In this document: positions 25,648-34,594 of the stretch, piece after piece
Layout of the letters: each line of letters starts with the position of its first letter
Numbering within the stretch: the first letter of the stretch is position 1
DNA from: Cyclobacterium salsum
GTDB lineage: Bacteria > Bacteroidota > Bacteroidia > Cytophagales > Cyclobacteriaceae
Assembly: GCF_010119245.1 (NCBI RefSeq)
Contig: NZ_WNKG01000006.1
Span: 1 to 64,000 of the forward strand
Direction: 5' to 3'
DNA length: 64,000 nt
Notes under the pieces: model-generated
What the model saw: only the letters and a program-made list of their open reading frames with translations
Databases searched by the model: none
What the model was told of the DNA's origin: nothing
Program-made: the position numbers and the translations under genes

Positions 25648-26553
25648 ATGGATGAGATAATAGAAGATATAGAAAATGGCGATTTTGGAGCCTTTTTGGA
25701 AAAGTTCAATGAGTTTTTAAACCTAAAATTACTAATGCTCGGGGAGACCAAACTGACCATTGGGTTATTTTTGGGGCTGACCCTTTCCATCATTCTTTTG
25801 TTTGTTCTTTCCGAAATAGCCAGAAAATTTCTGGCTAATAAGATATTAGCGCGGTATAACCTAGACTTGGGGATCCGGCAGTCCATTGCTACCATTTTCA
25901 AATACCTGGTTATTATCTTTGGCCTGGTAACGATCCTTCAAAATAGCAATGTAGATCTGAGTGCGTTGGGAATACTCGCCGGAGCCATTGGTGTAGGGAT
26001 TGGCTTTGGACTGCAAAATATCACTAACAACTTTATCAGTGGCTTGATAATTCTCGTCGAAAGGCCCATCAAAGTAGGTGACCGGATAGAGGTAGATGAT
26101 GTAAACGGAGATGTGATCAAAATTTCTGCCCGATCCACCATGGTGCTTACCAATGATAACATTTCTATCATTTTACCCAATAGCCAGTTTATCGACAATC
26201 CGGTGATTAACTGGTCTCATAACGACCGAAACATCAGATTCAACATACCGGTAGGGGTTTCTTACAAAGAGGATCCCAAAAAAATCAAGCGAATCCTGAT
26301 GGAAGTTGTGAGAAATAACACGGGCGTGCTAAAATATCCGGAGCCTGATGTACTCTTCGAACAATATAATGATAGCAGTATCGATTTCAACCTCAGGATC
26401 TGGACTTCGGAATACATTAATAAACCCAGGGTTCTGAAAAGCCAACTCTACTATGCCATTTTCGCAAAATTTCGGGAGGAACAGGTAGAAATCCCCTTTC
26501 CCCAGCGAGACCTGCATATCCGCTCCGGTCTTGAAAAATTTACCTCTTCCTAA
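25648..26553 (+). CDS. Small-conductance mechanosensitive channel (MscS family)
   Basis: A membrane channel that opens under tension to release solutes. After a short acidic N-terminus come three hydrophobic segments (GLFLGLTLSIILLFVL; TIFKYLVIIFGLVTIL; and the pore helix LGILAGAIGVGIGFGLQNI). The beta domain follows (FISGLIILVERPIKVGDRIEV) with the C-terminal alpha-beta part after it. Two starts are possible: ATG 25648 (302 residues, used here) or TTG 25621, which adds nine residues and has GGAG four bases upstream. The gene is single and divergent from the GNAT-nitrilase gene. Confidence 0.93.
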   Translation: MDEIIEDIENGDFGAFLEKFNEFLNLKLLMLGETKLTIGLFLGLTLSIILLFVLSEIARKFLANKILARYNLDLGIRQSIATIFKYLVIIFGLVTILQNSNVDLSALGILAGAIGVGIGFGLQNITNNFISGLIILVERPIKVGDRIEVDDVNGDVIKISARSTMVLTNDNISIILPNSQFIDNPVINWSHNDRNIRFNIPVGVSYKEDPKKIKRILMEVVRNNTGVLKYPEPDVLFEQYNDSSIDFNLRIWTSEYINKPRVLKSQLYYAIFAKFREEQVEIPFPQRDLHIRSGLEKFTSS

Positions 26554-26643
26554 TTTTTTTTATTATGCCCTTTTCATTTATCTTTAGGCCGTTAAATATC
26601 AACGGATTATTCGGGTTGGAATCTGGTGTAGTAGTTTTATGAT

Positions 26644-27588
26644 ATGATAAGAACCGTATTTTTTTTAGCCTTATTTTTAATTGTGTCTTCCAAAGAACTG
26701 CTTTCGCAAAGCATGTATCGATTTCGATTCGAAGAGCCCTGGTCTTTTTCGTTGCAGGCAGGACCTTCCCAGTATTTTGGTGACTTATACGCCCTTTGGC
26801 AATACTATGAAGGTATACAGCCGGATTACAATGCTGCTTTTAGTGCGCGGTATACCTTCGGAACGAACTTAAAGGCCAGAACCGACATCACCTTTATTGA
26901 AATTTCAGGGCAGGACGTTAAGGCAGATCCCAGGAGCGGCAGGATTCCCAGAGATTTGCATTTCAGAAGTAGAAACTGGGAAGCCGCGTTTCTGGTAGAG
27001 TACTATTACAAACCGGTAAAGGTGTACAACATTACCCGAGAATTTCTAAATCCTTATGTGTTTTTTGGGGTAGGGGCTACCACCAATCAGCCAAAAACCC
27101 AATTCAGGGATCAATGGGTAGATTTAAGGCCCTTGCGAACCGAAAATGAATTGTATTCGGACATCGTCGTGGTTTTTCCTATGGGCCTGGGACTAAAATA
27201 CAAGGTTAATGTGTACATGGATTTTTTTATGGAGGGTAACTATCGTTTTACCCTCTCCGATTACCTGGATGACATCAGTACTTTCAACATATCAGGATAT
27301 CACGAAGACCTGATAGCGGATTATATTTCCGGAGAAAATCCAGATCGGCTTCGGTTATCTGTCAGACAGGAGCGATACCTGCTTCCGAATGGCGAACCCA
27401 ATGTGGAAATGATACGAAATAGCAGGGGAGCCCCCAGAAGAGGAAGCGGAGATCCCAGACTCAATGAACCTGAAGCACGGTACGACGGGTATTTTACCTT
27501 AAATTTCGGAGCCGAAATTTACTTTTCTCAGGACATTTGGGACAATTGGATTTTTAGAAATCGGGGTAGAGGATTTAGGTTCTGGTAA
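26644..27588 (+). CDS. DUF6089-like outer-membrane beta-barrel protein
   Basis: A 314-residue exported protein with signal peptide (VFFLALFLIVSSKELLSQ) and alternating aromatic strands typical of a small outer-membrane barrel: WSFSLQAGPSQYFGDLY, FSARYTFGTNLKARTDITF, YVFFGVGATT, LGLKYKVNVYMDFFMEGNYRF and a terminal strand before the final WIFRNRGRGFRFW. The opening resembles DUF6089 proteins of Bacteroidota. A proline- and arginine-rich insertion (RGAPRRGSGD) may be an external loop. No partner gene is evident; it precedes leuS on the same strand by 126 bases. Function unknown. Confidence 0.7.
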   Translation: MIRTVFFLALFLIVSSKELLSQSMYRFRFEEPWSFSLQAGPSQYFGDLYALWQYYEGIQPDYNAAFSARYTFGTNLKARTDITFIEISGQDVKADPRSGRIPRDLHFRSRNWEAAFLVEYYYKPVKVYNITREFLNPYVFFGVGATTNQPKTQFRDQWVDLRPLRTENELYSDIVVVFPMGLGLKYKVNVYMDFFMEGNYRFTLSDYLDDISTFNISGYHEDLIADYISGENPDRLRLSVRQERYLLPNGEPNVEMIRNSRGAPRRGSGDPRLNEPEARYDGYFTLNFGAEIYFSQDIWDNWIFRNRGRGFRFW

Positions 27589-27714
27589 GATTCTTTCGGT
27601 TTAACTACCATTGATGGTACTATTTTCACAGATCTCCTGCTATATTCAAAATGAATACGGATATTTTTTATAATTTTGACTTTGAAATAACCAAAAAACT
27701 GACCAAAACAGCAC

Positions 27715-30489
27715 ATGTCTGAGTATAATTTTCGCGCCATAGAAAAAAAGTGGCAGGATCGTTGGGAGAAAGATAAGCTTTTTAATGCAAAACCGGATCC
27801 TGGAAAACCCAAATTTTATTCCCTGGACATGTTTCCTTATCCCTCCGGAGCAGGCCTCCACGTAGGACATCCCCTGGGATACATCGCCTCCGACATAGTA
27901 ACGCGATATAAACGGTTGAAGGGATTCAACGTCTTGCACCCGATGGGCTATGATTCTTTTGGGCTGCCAGCCGAGCAGTATGCCATACAGACAGGCCAGC
28001 ACCCTGCTATTACGACCGGAGAAAATATAAAACGTTATACAGAGCAACTCAAAAATATCGGTTTTGCATTTGATTGGGAAAAGGAAGTGCAAACTTCCGA
28101 TCCGGATTATTACCGGTGGACCCAATGGATATTCATGCAGCTTTTTGAAAGCTATTACGATTTGGATGAGGATAAGGCCCTACCCATAAGCCATTTGGTG
28201 TCCATTTTTGAGAAAGAAGGCAACCGTACTGTCAGGGCAGTCTGTGATGAAGATGCTACTGACTTTAGCGAAGCAGATTGGCAGCATTTTTCAGAATCAG
28301 AGCGCCAGAAGATACTGTTACAATACCGGCTCACCTTTTTGGCAGAGACCACGGTAAATTGGTGTGCAGCCTTGGGGACAGTCTTGTCAAACGACGAGGT
28401 GAAAGATGGCTATTCAGAGCGGGGAGGCCATCCGGTAGAGCGAAAGCGAATGATGCAGTGGAGCATGCGAATTACCGCATACGCCGAGCGTTTACTAAAA
28501 GGGCTGGATGCGCTGGACTGGCCCGATCCGGTCAAGGAAATGCAACGAAATTGGATTGGCAGATCCGTTGGAGCGGAAATGACTTTTACGGTAGAAGGAT
28601 TGGAAGAAACCATCAAGGTTTTTACCACCCGAATTGATACCATTTATGGGGTCACCTACCTGGCATTGGCTCCTGAGCACGAGTTGGTAAGTCAATTGAT
28701 CACGGAGGATCAAAAAGAAGAGGCCCAAGCCTACGTTTCCCAGGCAAAAAACAGGTCGGAACGAGACCGGATGACGGACGTAAAAACCATTTCAGGTGCT
28801 TTTACCGGAAGTTATGCCACCAACCCATTTAATGGAGAACGGATCCCTATCTGGATTGCGGACTATGTCCTCGCGGGCTATGGAACGGGAGCCGTGATGG
28901 CCGTGCCGGCTCATGACGAGCGCGATTTTAATTTTGCCCGACACTTTAATCTGGAAATCCGCCAGGTGATAGAGGGGAGCATGGAGAACGGTTCCTTTCC
29001 AGGCAAGGGCGGAACGATCATGAACTCCGGATTTATTTCTGGTATGGAGATGCAAGAAGCCATGGATAAAGCCATTGCCTTTCTGGAAGAAAAAGGAATT
29101 GGTAAAGGTAAAATCCAGTATAAAATGAGGGATGCCATCTTTACCCGGCAGCGTTATTGGGGAGAACCGCTACCCGTTTATTTCAAGGAAGGGCTTCCCT
29201 ATCTGGTAGATGAAAAAGAATTGCCGCTTCGCTTGCCGGAAGTGGATAAATACCTGCCCACAGAAGATGGGGCACCTCCCCTGGGAAGGGCAAAGAACTG
29301 GACCTATACTACTCCTGAAGGAACGTTTCCATTGGAAATGAGTACCATGCCAGGCTGGGCTGGATCCAGCTGGTATTTTTTCCGGTACATGGATTCTGCC
29401 AATAAAGAAACCTTCGTCAGTAAGGAAGCGGCAGATTATTGGGGAGCAGTGGACCTGTATATTGGTGGCGCAGAGCATGCTACCGGGCATTTGTTGTATT
29501 CCAGGTTCTGGACCAAGTTTCTCTATGACAGGGGCCTTGTGCCCATAGCCGAGCCATTCCAGAAAATGATCAACCAGGGCATGATTCAGGGCAGGTCAAA
29601 TTTTGTGTACCGGAAAAAAGGCAGCAATACCTTTATCAGCCATGGATTGATCGGCGATCACGAAGTGATTCCCATGCATGTGGATGTCAATATAGTACAT
29701 AACGACCAATTAGATTTAGAGGCATTTATACGCTGGCGTCCGGACCTGGCTGATGCGGAATTTATTCTGGAAGAAGGCAAGTACCACTGCGGTGCTGAGG
29801 TGGAAAAAATGTCCAAATCCAAATACAATGTGGTCAATCCAGATGATGTGATCGAGAGCTATGGGGCAGATACCCTGCGCCTGTACGAAATGTTTTTGGG
29901 CCCCTTGGAACAGTTTAAGCCCTGGAATACCAATGGGATAGATGGGGTATTTAAATTTTTGAAGAAATTGTGGCGGCTTTTCCACGATCAGAACGGAAAT
30001 TGGCAGGTGAGTGAGGAGAAGGCCTCCAAAGAGGCTTTGAAAGCCCTTCACAAGACCATCCAAAAAGTGGAGGAAGATGTGGAACGTCATGCCTTCAATA
30101 CATCGGTTTCTTCCTTTATGATCTGTGTCAATGAGCTGTCTGCACTCAAGTGCAAGCAAAGGGAAGTTTTGGAGCCTTTATTGGTCATCCTTTCCCCCTA
30201 TGCTCCCCATATAGCGGAAGCGCTTTGGGAGAAGCTGGGCCATGCCCAATCCATCATACATGAGCGTTACCCAGAGGCGGAAGAGCAATACCTTACCGAG
30301 GACAGTCATGAATACCCTGTTTCCATCAATGGCAAAATGCGGGCAAAGATCAAGCTCTCACTAAGCCTTTCCAGGCCCGAAATCGAAGCAGCAGCCCTGC
30401 AGCACGAGGACCTGCAAAAATGGATAGCCGGAAAAACACCTAAAAAAGTCATCGTGGTCCCCGGCAAGATTGTGAATATCGTATTGTGA
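27715..30489 (+). CDS. leuS: Leucyl-tRNA synthetase
   Basis: Charges tRNA-Leu. The class I enzyme of 924 residues has the HIGH-type motif in [16 protein letters not shown] near residue 45. A Bacteroidota-type insertion lies around residues 150-200 ([15 protein letters not shown]). The editing domain includes [18 protein letters not shown], and the nucleotide-binding [15 protein letters not shown] lies near residue 700. The anticodon-binding and C-terminal domains complete it. The upstream TAATTTTG at 27671-27678 fits the -7 promoter box. A tiny gene follows 58 bases later. Confidence 0.98.
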   Translation: MSEYNFRAIEKKWQDRWEKDKLFNAKPDPGKPKFYSLDMFPYPSGAGLHVGHPLGYIASDIVTRYKRLKGFNVLHPMGYDSFGLPAEQYAIQTGQHPAITTGENIKRYTEQLKNIGFAFDWEKEVQTSDPDYYRWTQWIFMQLFESYYDLDEDKALPISHLVSIFEKEGNRTVRAVCDEDATDFSEADWQHFSESERQKILLQYRLTFLAETTVNWCAALGTVLSNDEVKDGYSERGGHPVERKRMMQWSMRITAYAERLLKGLDALDWPDPVKEMQRNWIGRSVGAEMTFTVEGLEETIKVFTTRIDTIYGVTYLALAPEHELVSQLITEDQKEEAQAYVSQAKNRSERDRMTDVKTISGAFTGSYATNPFNGERIPIWIADYVLAGYGTGAVMAVPAHDERDFNFARHFNLEIRQVIEGSMENGSFPGKGGTIMNSGFISGMEMQEAMDKAIAFLEEKGIGKGKIQYKMRDAIFTRQRYWGEPLPVYFKEGLPYLVDEKELPLRLPEVDKYLPTEDGAPPLGRAKNWTYTTPEGTFPLEMSTMPGWAGSSWYFFRYMDSANKETFVSKEAADYWGAVDLYIGGAEHATGHLLYSRFWTKFLYDRGLVPIAEPFQKMINQGMIQGRSNFVYRKKGSNTFISHGLIGDHEVIPMHVDVNIVHNDQLDLEAFIRWRPDLADAEFILEEGKYHCGAEVEKMSKSKYNVVNPDDVIESYGADTLRLYEMFLGPLEQFKPWNTNGIDGVFKFLKKLWRLFHDQNGNWQVSEEKASKEALKALHKTIQKVEEDVERHAFNTSVSSFMICVNELSALKCKQREVLEPLLVILSPYAPHIAEALWEKLGHAQSIIHERYPEAEEQYLTEDSHEYPVSINGKMRAKIKLSLSLSRPEIEAAALQHEDLQKWIAGKTPKKVIVVPGKIVNIVL

Positions 30490-30547
30490 TGGATATTTGG
30501 TGAGGCGGGAGATGGTGTTTGTTTAAAACTTATAAACAGATATTTCC

Positions 30548-30712
30548 ATGATGAATATGAGCAAATCCAATAAAGAACTCGATGTTGACTTTATTGGTGG
30601 TGAAGCACTTACCGAGCGAGAAGAGCGTGAATTAAAAGAATACTTTGCTAAACAAAAAGCCAATAAGCAAAGAAAGCCAATAACCAGAAAGTCAAAAGAG
30701 CGAGTGAAGTAA
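30548..30712 (+). CDS. 54-residue charged small protein with LDVDFIGG N-terminal motif
   Basis: A short gene starting ATGATG at 30548 and ending TAA at 30712. The product opens MMNMSKSNKELDVDFIGGE, continues with an acidic helix (LTEREERELKEYFAKQ) and ends in a very basic tail (KANKQRKPITRKSKERVK). I recognise the DVDFIGG-LT-EE pattern as a recurring small protein of Cytophagales, without known function. The acidic helix with basic tail would suit a nucleic-acid or protein-binding role, possibly antitoxin-like, but no toxin gene lies beside it. Codon use is consistent with translation. Confidence 0.55.
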   Translation: MMNMSKSNKELDVDFIGGEALTEREERELKEYFAKQKANKQRKPITRKSKERVK

Positions 30713-30839
30713 AACACAGGGCATAAGACGGGTTTTGCGTCAGGCGGGGTGAACTTGAACTGGTACATTTTTACAGACAGAAAAGGTTCCGTATTTTTGT
30801 CTGTCCCCAATTAAAGCCTCCATTTTTCGATTCCTGCCT
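30713..30839. other. Non-coding stretch with promoter-like box and hairpin
   Basis: No gene. ACAGACA (30773-30779) and TGTCTGT (30798-30804) form a 7-bp inverted repeat. Within it TATTTTTG (30792-30799) fits the -7 box TAnnTTTG on the plus strand. A transcript starting here would run through the palindromic block that follows. Confidence 0.3.
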
Positions 30840-31230
30840 CAAAGAGGTGATTTCGTACTTCAATACTGCAGTTCAGAACTGAAACGATCCGCTTTTTAAC
30901 TGCAAAAAGGCACCTTTTTACCCGGATCAGCCGCCAAAATGGCATACCGTTCCAACTTTTAACTGCCATGACCCACTTCCGAACCGCAAGCTTGCGGTTC
31001 GGAACGGGACAGGCCGGGTTCCGAAGTACCCTCTTCCAGCAGAAAATTCGAAAAGCTTCGGTCAACCTGTCAGGTTTTTTATATTTTAACCGGAAAATTT
31101 AGATTTTTGGGTCAAAATGCACCGTTCTGAACATCAATGGGGGACTTCCGAACCGCAACGTTCGAGTTCCGAACCTCGAGCTTGTCACTTTGAAGTCCCT
31201 CCCCCCACTTGCGAAGTGGGGGGTACCTTG
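30840..31230. repeat. Block of dense inverted and direct repeats including a perfect 28-bp palindrome
   Basis: The core is a perfect 28-bp palindrome at 30977-31004 with arm TTCCGAACCGCAAG. The sequence ACTTCCGAACCGCAA recurs at 31144-31158, inside a second module closed by GGGACTTC (31141-31148) and GAAGTCCC (31192-31199) with an inner GTTCGAG/CTCGAGC stem. Directly after it CCCCCCACTT-GCG-AAGTGGGGGG (31200-31222) is a 10-bp hairpin. TTTTAACTGC occurs twice (about 30895 and 30957) and AAAAAGG/CCTTTTT is at 30904-30919. No open frame here resembles a protein. It looks like an intergenic repeat element or a structured RNA. Confidence 0.65.
31064..31080 (+). terminator. Weak terminator-like hairpin inside the repeat block
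   Basis: AACCT-GTC-AGGTT is followed by TTTT on the plus strand. The stem has only five base pairs, so the call is tentative. It would end any transcript begun at the box at 30792. Confidence 0.3.
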
Positions 31231-31332
31231 GTTCGATTCACAGTAAATTACGGTATATTGGAAAAAGATTTTGTCAGAGGCAGCTCCATCTCCAGATCGG
31301 GGCTTCTTTAAAGCTATTGAACTCCAAATCAC

Positions 31333-32208
31333 ATGCCCAAAGAAATGATGGACAAAAAGGTTCAATCCATTTTCGAACTATCCTTCTCCGAATGGAAGGC
31401 CATATTGCTAAAAGTAAAAGACCAGATTGGTGAAAACAATGTGATAATTGTTTCGGCCGGTGTGGGATTTTTTGGTTTTTTGGCCATTTTCCCTGCCATT
31501 ATGGCCCTGATTTCCATTTACGGTTTCGTCATGGATCCTCAGGAAATCGAGGAACAGGTATCCAAAATCAGTTCCATGCTGCCAGAGCAGACCCATGAAA
31601 TCCTCCAATACCGGGTGGATCAGTTTATCAAATCCACGGGAGAATCCCTGGGCTGGGGTACCGTTTTCGCCATTCTGCTGGGCATCTGGATTGCCAATAT
31701 AGGGACCAAATCATTGTTTAGGGGAATAAACATTGCCTATGAGACCAAAAGTCACAGGGGGATCCTAAAACACAATGGGCTTACGTTACTATTTACCTTT
31801 GGGGCTATTATTCTAATCATTCTAAGTGCTGCCTTGATTGTGGCCTTTCCTTCCATCATAGAACAAATAGGTTTACCCGATAATATGGAACGCCTTATCA
31901 GTTGGCTTCGATGGTTGATCATGGGGCTTATTCTGGTGGGGAGTATTGGCCTGATTTATCGGTTTGGACCGGGAAGAAAGCGGCCGAAGTTCCATCGGGT
32001 CATTCCCGGTGCCGTTTTAGCCACCCTTTTGTGGCTTTTGGCTTCCTGGGCATTTTCATTTTACATCCGCCATTTCTGGAATTTAGGTGAAATCTATGGC
32101 TCTCTGTCGGCGGTTGTTTTTCTGATGCTGTGGCTTTTTATCAGCACATTTATCATTCTCCTGGGAGCAGAATTGAATTCCGAAATGGAGCACCATGCCA
32201 TGGAGTAG
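31333..32208 (+). CDS. YihY/virulence factor BrkB family membrane protein
   Basis: A 291-residue inner-membrane protein with about six hydrophobic segments, including IIVSAGVGFFGFLAIFPAIMALIS, FAILLGIWIANIGTKSLF, LTLLFTFGAIILIILSAALIVAF, WLIMGLILVGSIGLIYRF and VVFLMLWLFISTFIILLGAELN. The early GVGFFGFLAIFP and the final LGAELNSEMEHH are family hallmarks. Once annotated as ribonuclease BN by mistake, the family's function is still not settled. It stands between two gene-poor, repeat-bearing stretches. An in-frame ATG six codons on (MDKKVQ) is an alternative start. Confidence 0.92.
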   Translation: MPKEMMDKKVQSIFELSFSEWKAILLKVKDQIGENNVIIVSAGVGFFGFLAIFPAIMALISIYGFVMDPQEIEEQVSKISSMLPEQTHEILQYRVDQFIKSTGESLGWGTVFAILLGIWIANIGTKSLFRGINIAYETKSHRGILKHNGLTLLFTFGAIILIILSAALIVAFPSIIEQIGLPDNMERLISWLRWLIMGLILVGSIGLIYRFGPGRKRPKFHRVIPGAVLATLLWLLASWAFSFYIRHFWNLGEIYGSLSAVVFLMLWLFISTFIILLGAELNSEMEHHAME

Positions 32209-32637
32209 TCAGTGGATCGGTAAAGAGGAAGGATGTCATTTTCAGCTTTCCGGCAAGAATCGTTTACTAGCTACATTTTCAATAGGTATAGCCCTTGCTA
32301 CACGTGTAATAGCACGGAATAGCGGTAGAAAATTTTTTGTGGAAAAAAGCGAAAATACCGACCCGGGTTTTTATCAGCGGATCAACGGAAATATTGCCTA
32401 TAATGCGTTTAGGACGGGGATTACGAATAGATCCATCACAGAAAAAGGGACTGGATAGGTAATATCAGGCGCTAATTTCAGCCGTTTTAGGGCTGGAATT
32501 GGAGCAAGGCCCTTGGAATTACCCCCCTGCGCCGCGATTACCGTCAGATAAGCTGAATAGAAATGAAAAACCTAGTCGGTGATACTTGCATTTTTCTTAT
32601 TTTTAGGAGATCTTACTTACCTTGCCAAGAGCGAAAT

Positions 32638-32656
32638 AACCGCAAGGGTTGCGGTT
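32638..32656. repeat. Small hairpin AACCGCAA-GGG-TTGCGGTT
   Basis: A perfect 8-bp inverted repeat with a three-base loop. Its arm AACCGCAA is contained in the 28-bp palindrome arm at 30977, 1.65 kb away on the other side of yihY, and again at 31151. It may be a second, shorter member of the same repeat family. There is no T-run, so it is unlikely to be a terminator. Confidence 0.5.
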
Positions 32657-32730
32657 AGCCAGTAGTTGTGGCACATTTTTAAAGACCCCAAGTATATACG
32701 GAGTAACTTTTTAAATCTAGAAAAAACATG

Positions 32731-32738
32731 TATTTTTG
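32731..32738 (+). promoter_or_regulatory. Candidate -7 box of the toxin-antitoxin operon
   Basis: TATTTTTG fits TAnnTTTG and sits 26 bases before the toxin start codon. A T-rich CTTTTT lies about 20 bases upstream in place of the -33 TTTG. Placement just ahead of an autonomous two-gene unit supports it. Confidence 0.4.
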
Positions 32739-32763
32739 TATCCAAATGAAGACGAGTAGGTAG

Positions 32764-33063
32764 ATGTATTTTATTGAAAAGACTGTTGAATTTGACAAAT
32801 GGTTGAGAAAATTGAAGGATTTAAGAGCAAAAGCGAAAATTTTGTTCAGGATCCAAAAACTTGAAATTGACGAACATTTCGGGGACTGTAAACCCATTGG
32901 TGAAGGTGTTCATGAATTGAGGATAGACTATGCTAAGGGATATAGAATCTATTTTAAGGAAAGAGAAGGGAAAATCATTATTCTACTTGTAGGTGGAGAA
33001 AAATCAACCCAACAAAAGGATATTGAAAAAGCAAAGGAGATTTCGAAAAGGATAAAAAAATAA
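32764..33063 (+). CDS. RelE/HigB-like addiction module toxin
   Basis: A 99-residue basic protein of the phage-derived Gp49/HigB-like branch of the RelE superfamily (addiction module killer type). It has the compact pattern FDKWLRKLKDLRAKAKILFRI, IGEGVHELRID, GYRIYFKEREGKIIILLVGG and a lysine-rich tail. RelE-fold toxins of this branch cleave mRNA on the ribosome. The antitoxin gene follows after four bases. Base composition differs from the neighbours: 16 G+C in the first 60 bases from 32761, against 30 of 60 in a piece of yihY (31921-31980). This suggests recent acquisition. Confidence 0.9.
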   Translation: MYFIEKTVEFDKWLRKLKDLRAKAKILFRIQKLEIDEHFGDCKPIGEGVHELRIDYAKGYRIYFKEREGKIIILLVGGEKSTQQKDIEKAKEISKRIKK

Positions 33064-33067
33064 AAAA

Positions 33068-33352
33068 ATGGAAACGTCAAAATTTGATATTGCAGATTAT
33101 TTGGATAGCAAAGAAATGATTGCTGAATATTTGAATTCAGTTTTGGAGGAAGGGGATAATGATGATGTAGTTGTTGCGCTTGGGCACATTGCAAAAGCAA
33201 TTGGGATGTCCAAAATAGCGGAAGAAACAGGGATGAGTAGGCCAAGTTTGTATAAAGCCTTATCAACAGGATCAAAGCCCCAATTTGAAACAATAATGAA
33301 AGTATTAAAAGCTGTTGGTGGTCAATTAAGAATAAATCCTTCAACCAGGTGA
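33068..33352 (+). CDS. Addiction module antidote protein (HigA-like helix-turn-helix)
   Basis: A 94-residue antitoxin. The N-terminal toxin-binding part reads FDIADYLDSKEMIAEYLNSV. The C-terminal half is a Cro-type helix-turn-helix: KIAEETGMSRPSLYKALS followed by PQFETIMKVLKAVGGQL. This layout matches the addiction-module antidote family that pairs with HigB-like killers. The gene order, toxin first, is the HigBA order, and the antitoxin with its HTH is expected to repress the operon promoter. Like the toxin it is A+T-rich (15 G+C in the 60 bases from 33061). Confidence 0.92.
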   Translation: METSKFDIADYLDSKEMIAEYLNSVLEEGDNDDVVVALGHIAKAIGMSKIAEETGMSRPSLYKALSTGSKPQFETIMKVLKAVGGQLRINPSTR

Positions 33353-33626
33353 AAAAATCGATGCCACAACATCACCTTGGATACAGCGGGCGGTTTAGAG
33401 TAAATTGAAAGTTTGCTATTTTGAAAAGGTTATGAGTAGGTTGGAAGCGAACGGCTCGGAATGCCCGCCGTCTCCAAGCTGAATCACGTTGTAAATATCG
33501 TTATTTGAAAAAACCATTTTGTTATTTTATAATGCCTGCGGACACTTTCCCTGCGCGCTGACTGATTTTTGGTAGGGATTGCGAAATAATGGTGCTTTTC
33601 CCCTTTCTATTTGGTAATTTTAGGCT

Positions 33627-34592
33627 ATGAATATAGGGGATAGGGTCAGATTGCTTCACGGAAAAGAAGAGGGTGTCATTACCAGGCTTTCTTCCGGTGG
33701 GCAGGTGGAAATTGAAATCGAAGATGGTTTTCGGATTCCAGCCATGAAATCGGAAGTGGTCGTCATTGACAAAGCAGAAAAAGAATATTTTGACACACCT
33801 TCCTCATCCGGCGCTATTTATACTGGAGAAAACAGGCCCAAACCAATAGAAAACGTTCACAAAGGCGGGTTTTTTCTGGCCTATGTCCCCTATAATGATC
33901 AGGTTCATGATGTCCTGCTCATCAACACGACAATAAAAGAATACCTTTTTTCGGTGGATGAGCTACAAGGTGAAGCTTCAAAAAATGTAGCGGCGGGCGT
34001 ATTGCTGCCCGGTAGTTCCACGAAGGTAGCCGAAAAAATGATTCGGGATTTTGAACAATGGCCTGCATTAAAATTCCTAATGGTGCCCTTGAATAAACAG
34101 GTGGAGGCCAGCCCGAAACCCATTGAAAGAAAAGTGAAATTTAAAGCCAGTGCCTTTTTTAAACACAAAGGAAAGGCACCGTTGATCGAAAAAGAGGCTT
34201 ATTTTTTTAAATTGAACGAACAGGAAAAACTACTGGATGTCAAAAAGTTGAATGAAGAACTGAATCCAACCGATGCCAGTACTTTTCCGGCAAAGAAGGT
34301 AAGCCGACCGGCCGCATCCATTGACCTTCACATCGAAAAACTCACGAAGGATCACGATTTGATGAGTAATGGAGAAATGGTACAGTTGCAGTTGGCGGTT
34401 TTTGAAAAAAACCTGAACGATGCCATCGCCTCCGGAATGGATGAAATTACGTTTATTCACGGGATAGGGAATGGGGTGCTTCGAAAGGAAATTCACCGTT
34501 ACCTGAGCCAGATGAAAGGGATAAAATATTTTAAAGATAGCCAGAAAACAAATTTTGGCTATGGTGCAACCGCTGTTAAAATTCATGAATAA
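33627..34592 (+). CDS. DUF2027 / Smr domain protein
   Basis: A 321-residue cytoplasmic protein. The N-terminus (IGDRVRLLHGKEEGVITRL) forms a small KOW-like barrel, and the central region matches DUF2027. Residues 235-321 form an Smr domain with DLHIEKLTKDHDLM, the family motif FIHGIGNGVLRKEI and a closing FGYGATAVKI. Smr domains bind or nick branched nucleic acids and, in some proteins, cleave stalled mRNA. This architecture is widespread in Bacteroidota without a proven role. A 277-residue protein starts two bases after its stop codon. MutS2 in this window carries a second Smr domain. Confidence 0.9.
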   Translation: MNIGDRVRLLHGKEEGVITRLSSGGQVEIEIEDGFRIPAMKSEVVVIDKAEKEYFDTPSSSGAIYTGENRPKPIENVHKGGFFLAYVPYNDQVHDVLLINTTIKEYLFSVDELQGEASKNVAAGVLLPGSSTKVAEKMIRDFEQWPALKFLMVPLNKQVEASPKPIERKVKFKASAFFKHKGKAPLIEKEAYFFKLNEQEKLLDVKKLNEELNPTDASTFPAKKVSRPAASIDLHIEKLTKDHDLMSNGEMVQLQLAVFEKNLNDAIASGMDEITFIHGIGNGVLRKEIHRYLSQMKGIKYFKDSQKTNFGYGATAVKIHE

Positions 34593-34594
34593 CG

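Larger units (their letters stand above)
32209..32763. other. 555-bp gene-free stretch upstream of the toxin-antitoxin pair
   Basis: No convincing gene. An 87-codon frame beginning inside the end of yihY has no recognisable protein features and is treated as chance. The only clear structure is the hairpin at 32638-32656. The sequence could be decayed mobile or accessory DNA, because it lies beside a toxin-antitoxin pair of different base composition, but no inverted-terminal repeats or transposase remnants were identified. Confidence 0.4.

Noticed and set aside
30811-31065. Minus-strand frame of 84 codons inside the repeat block
   Set aside because: Its sequence follows the palindromic repeats and shows no domain, signal peptide or upstream ribosome binding site; it is explained by repeat structure.
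31225-31245. GGTTCGATTC resembling a tRNA T-loop
   Set aside because: Flanking bases cannot form a five-base T-stem, and no acceptor or anticodon arm is present.
31099-31365. Minus-strand frame of 88 codons reaching into yihY
   Set aside because: Covers the second repeat module and antisense to the yihY start; no protein-like features.
32195-32458. Plus-strand frame overlapping the end of yihY
   Set aside because: Begins inside yihY, has no recognisable domain and lies in a gene-poor stretch; likely chance.
33353-33626. GCGGGC/GCCCGC repeat after the antitoxin as a possible attachment site
   Set aside because: Six-base complement about 70 bases apart, no direct repeat partner at the other side of the pocket and no integrase.
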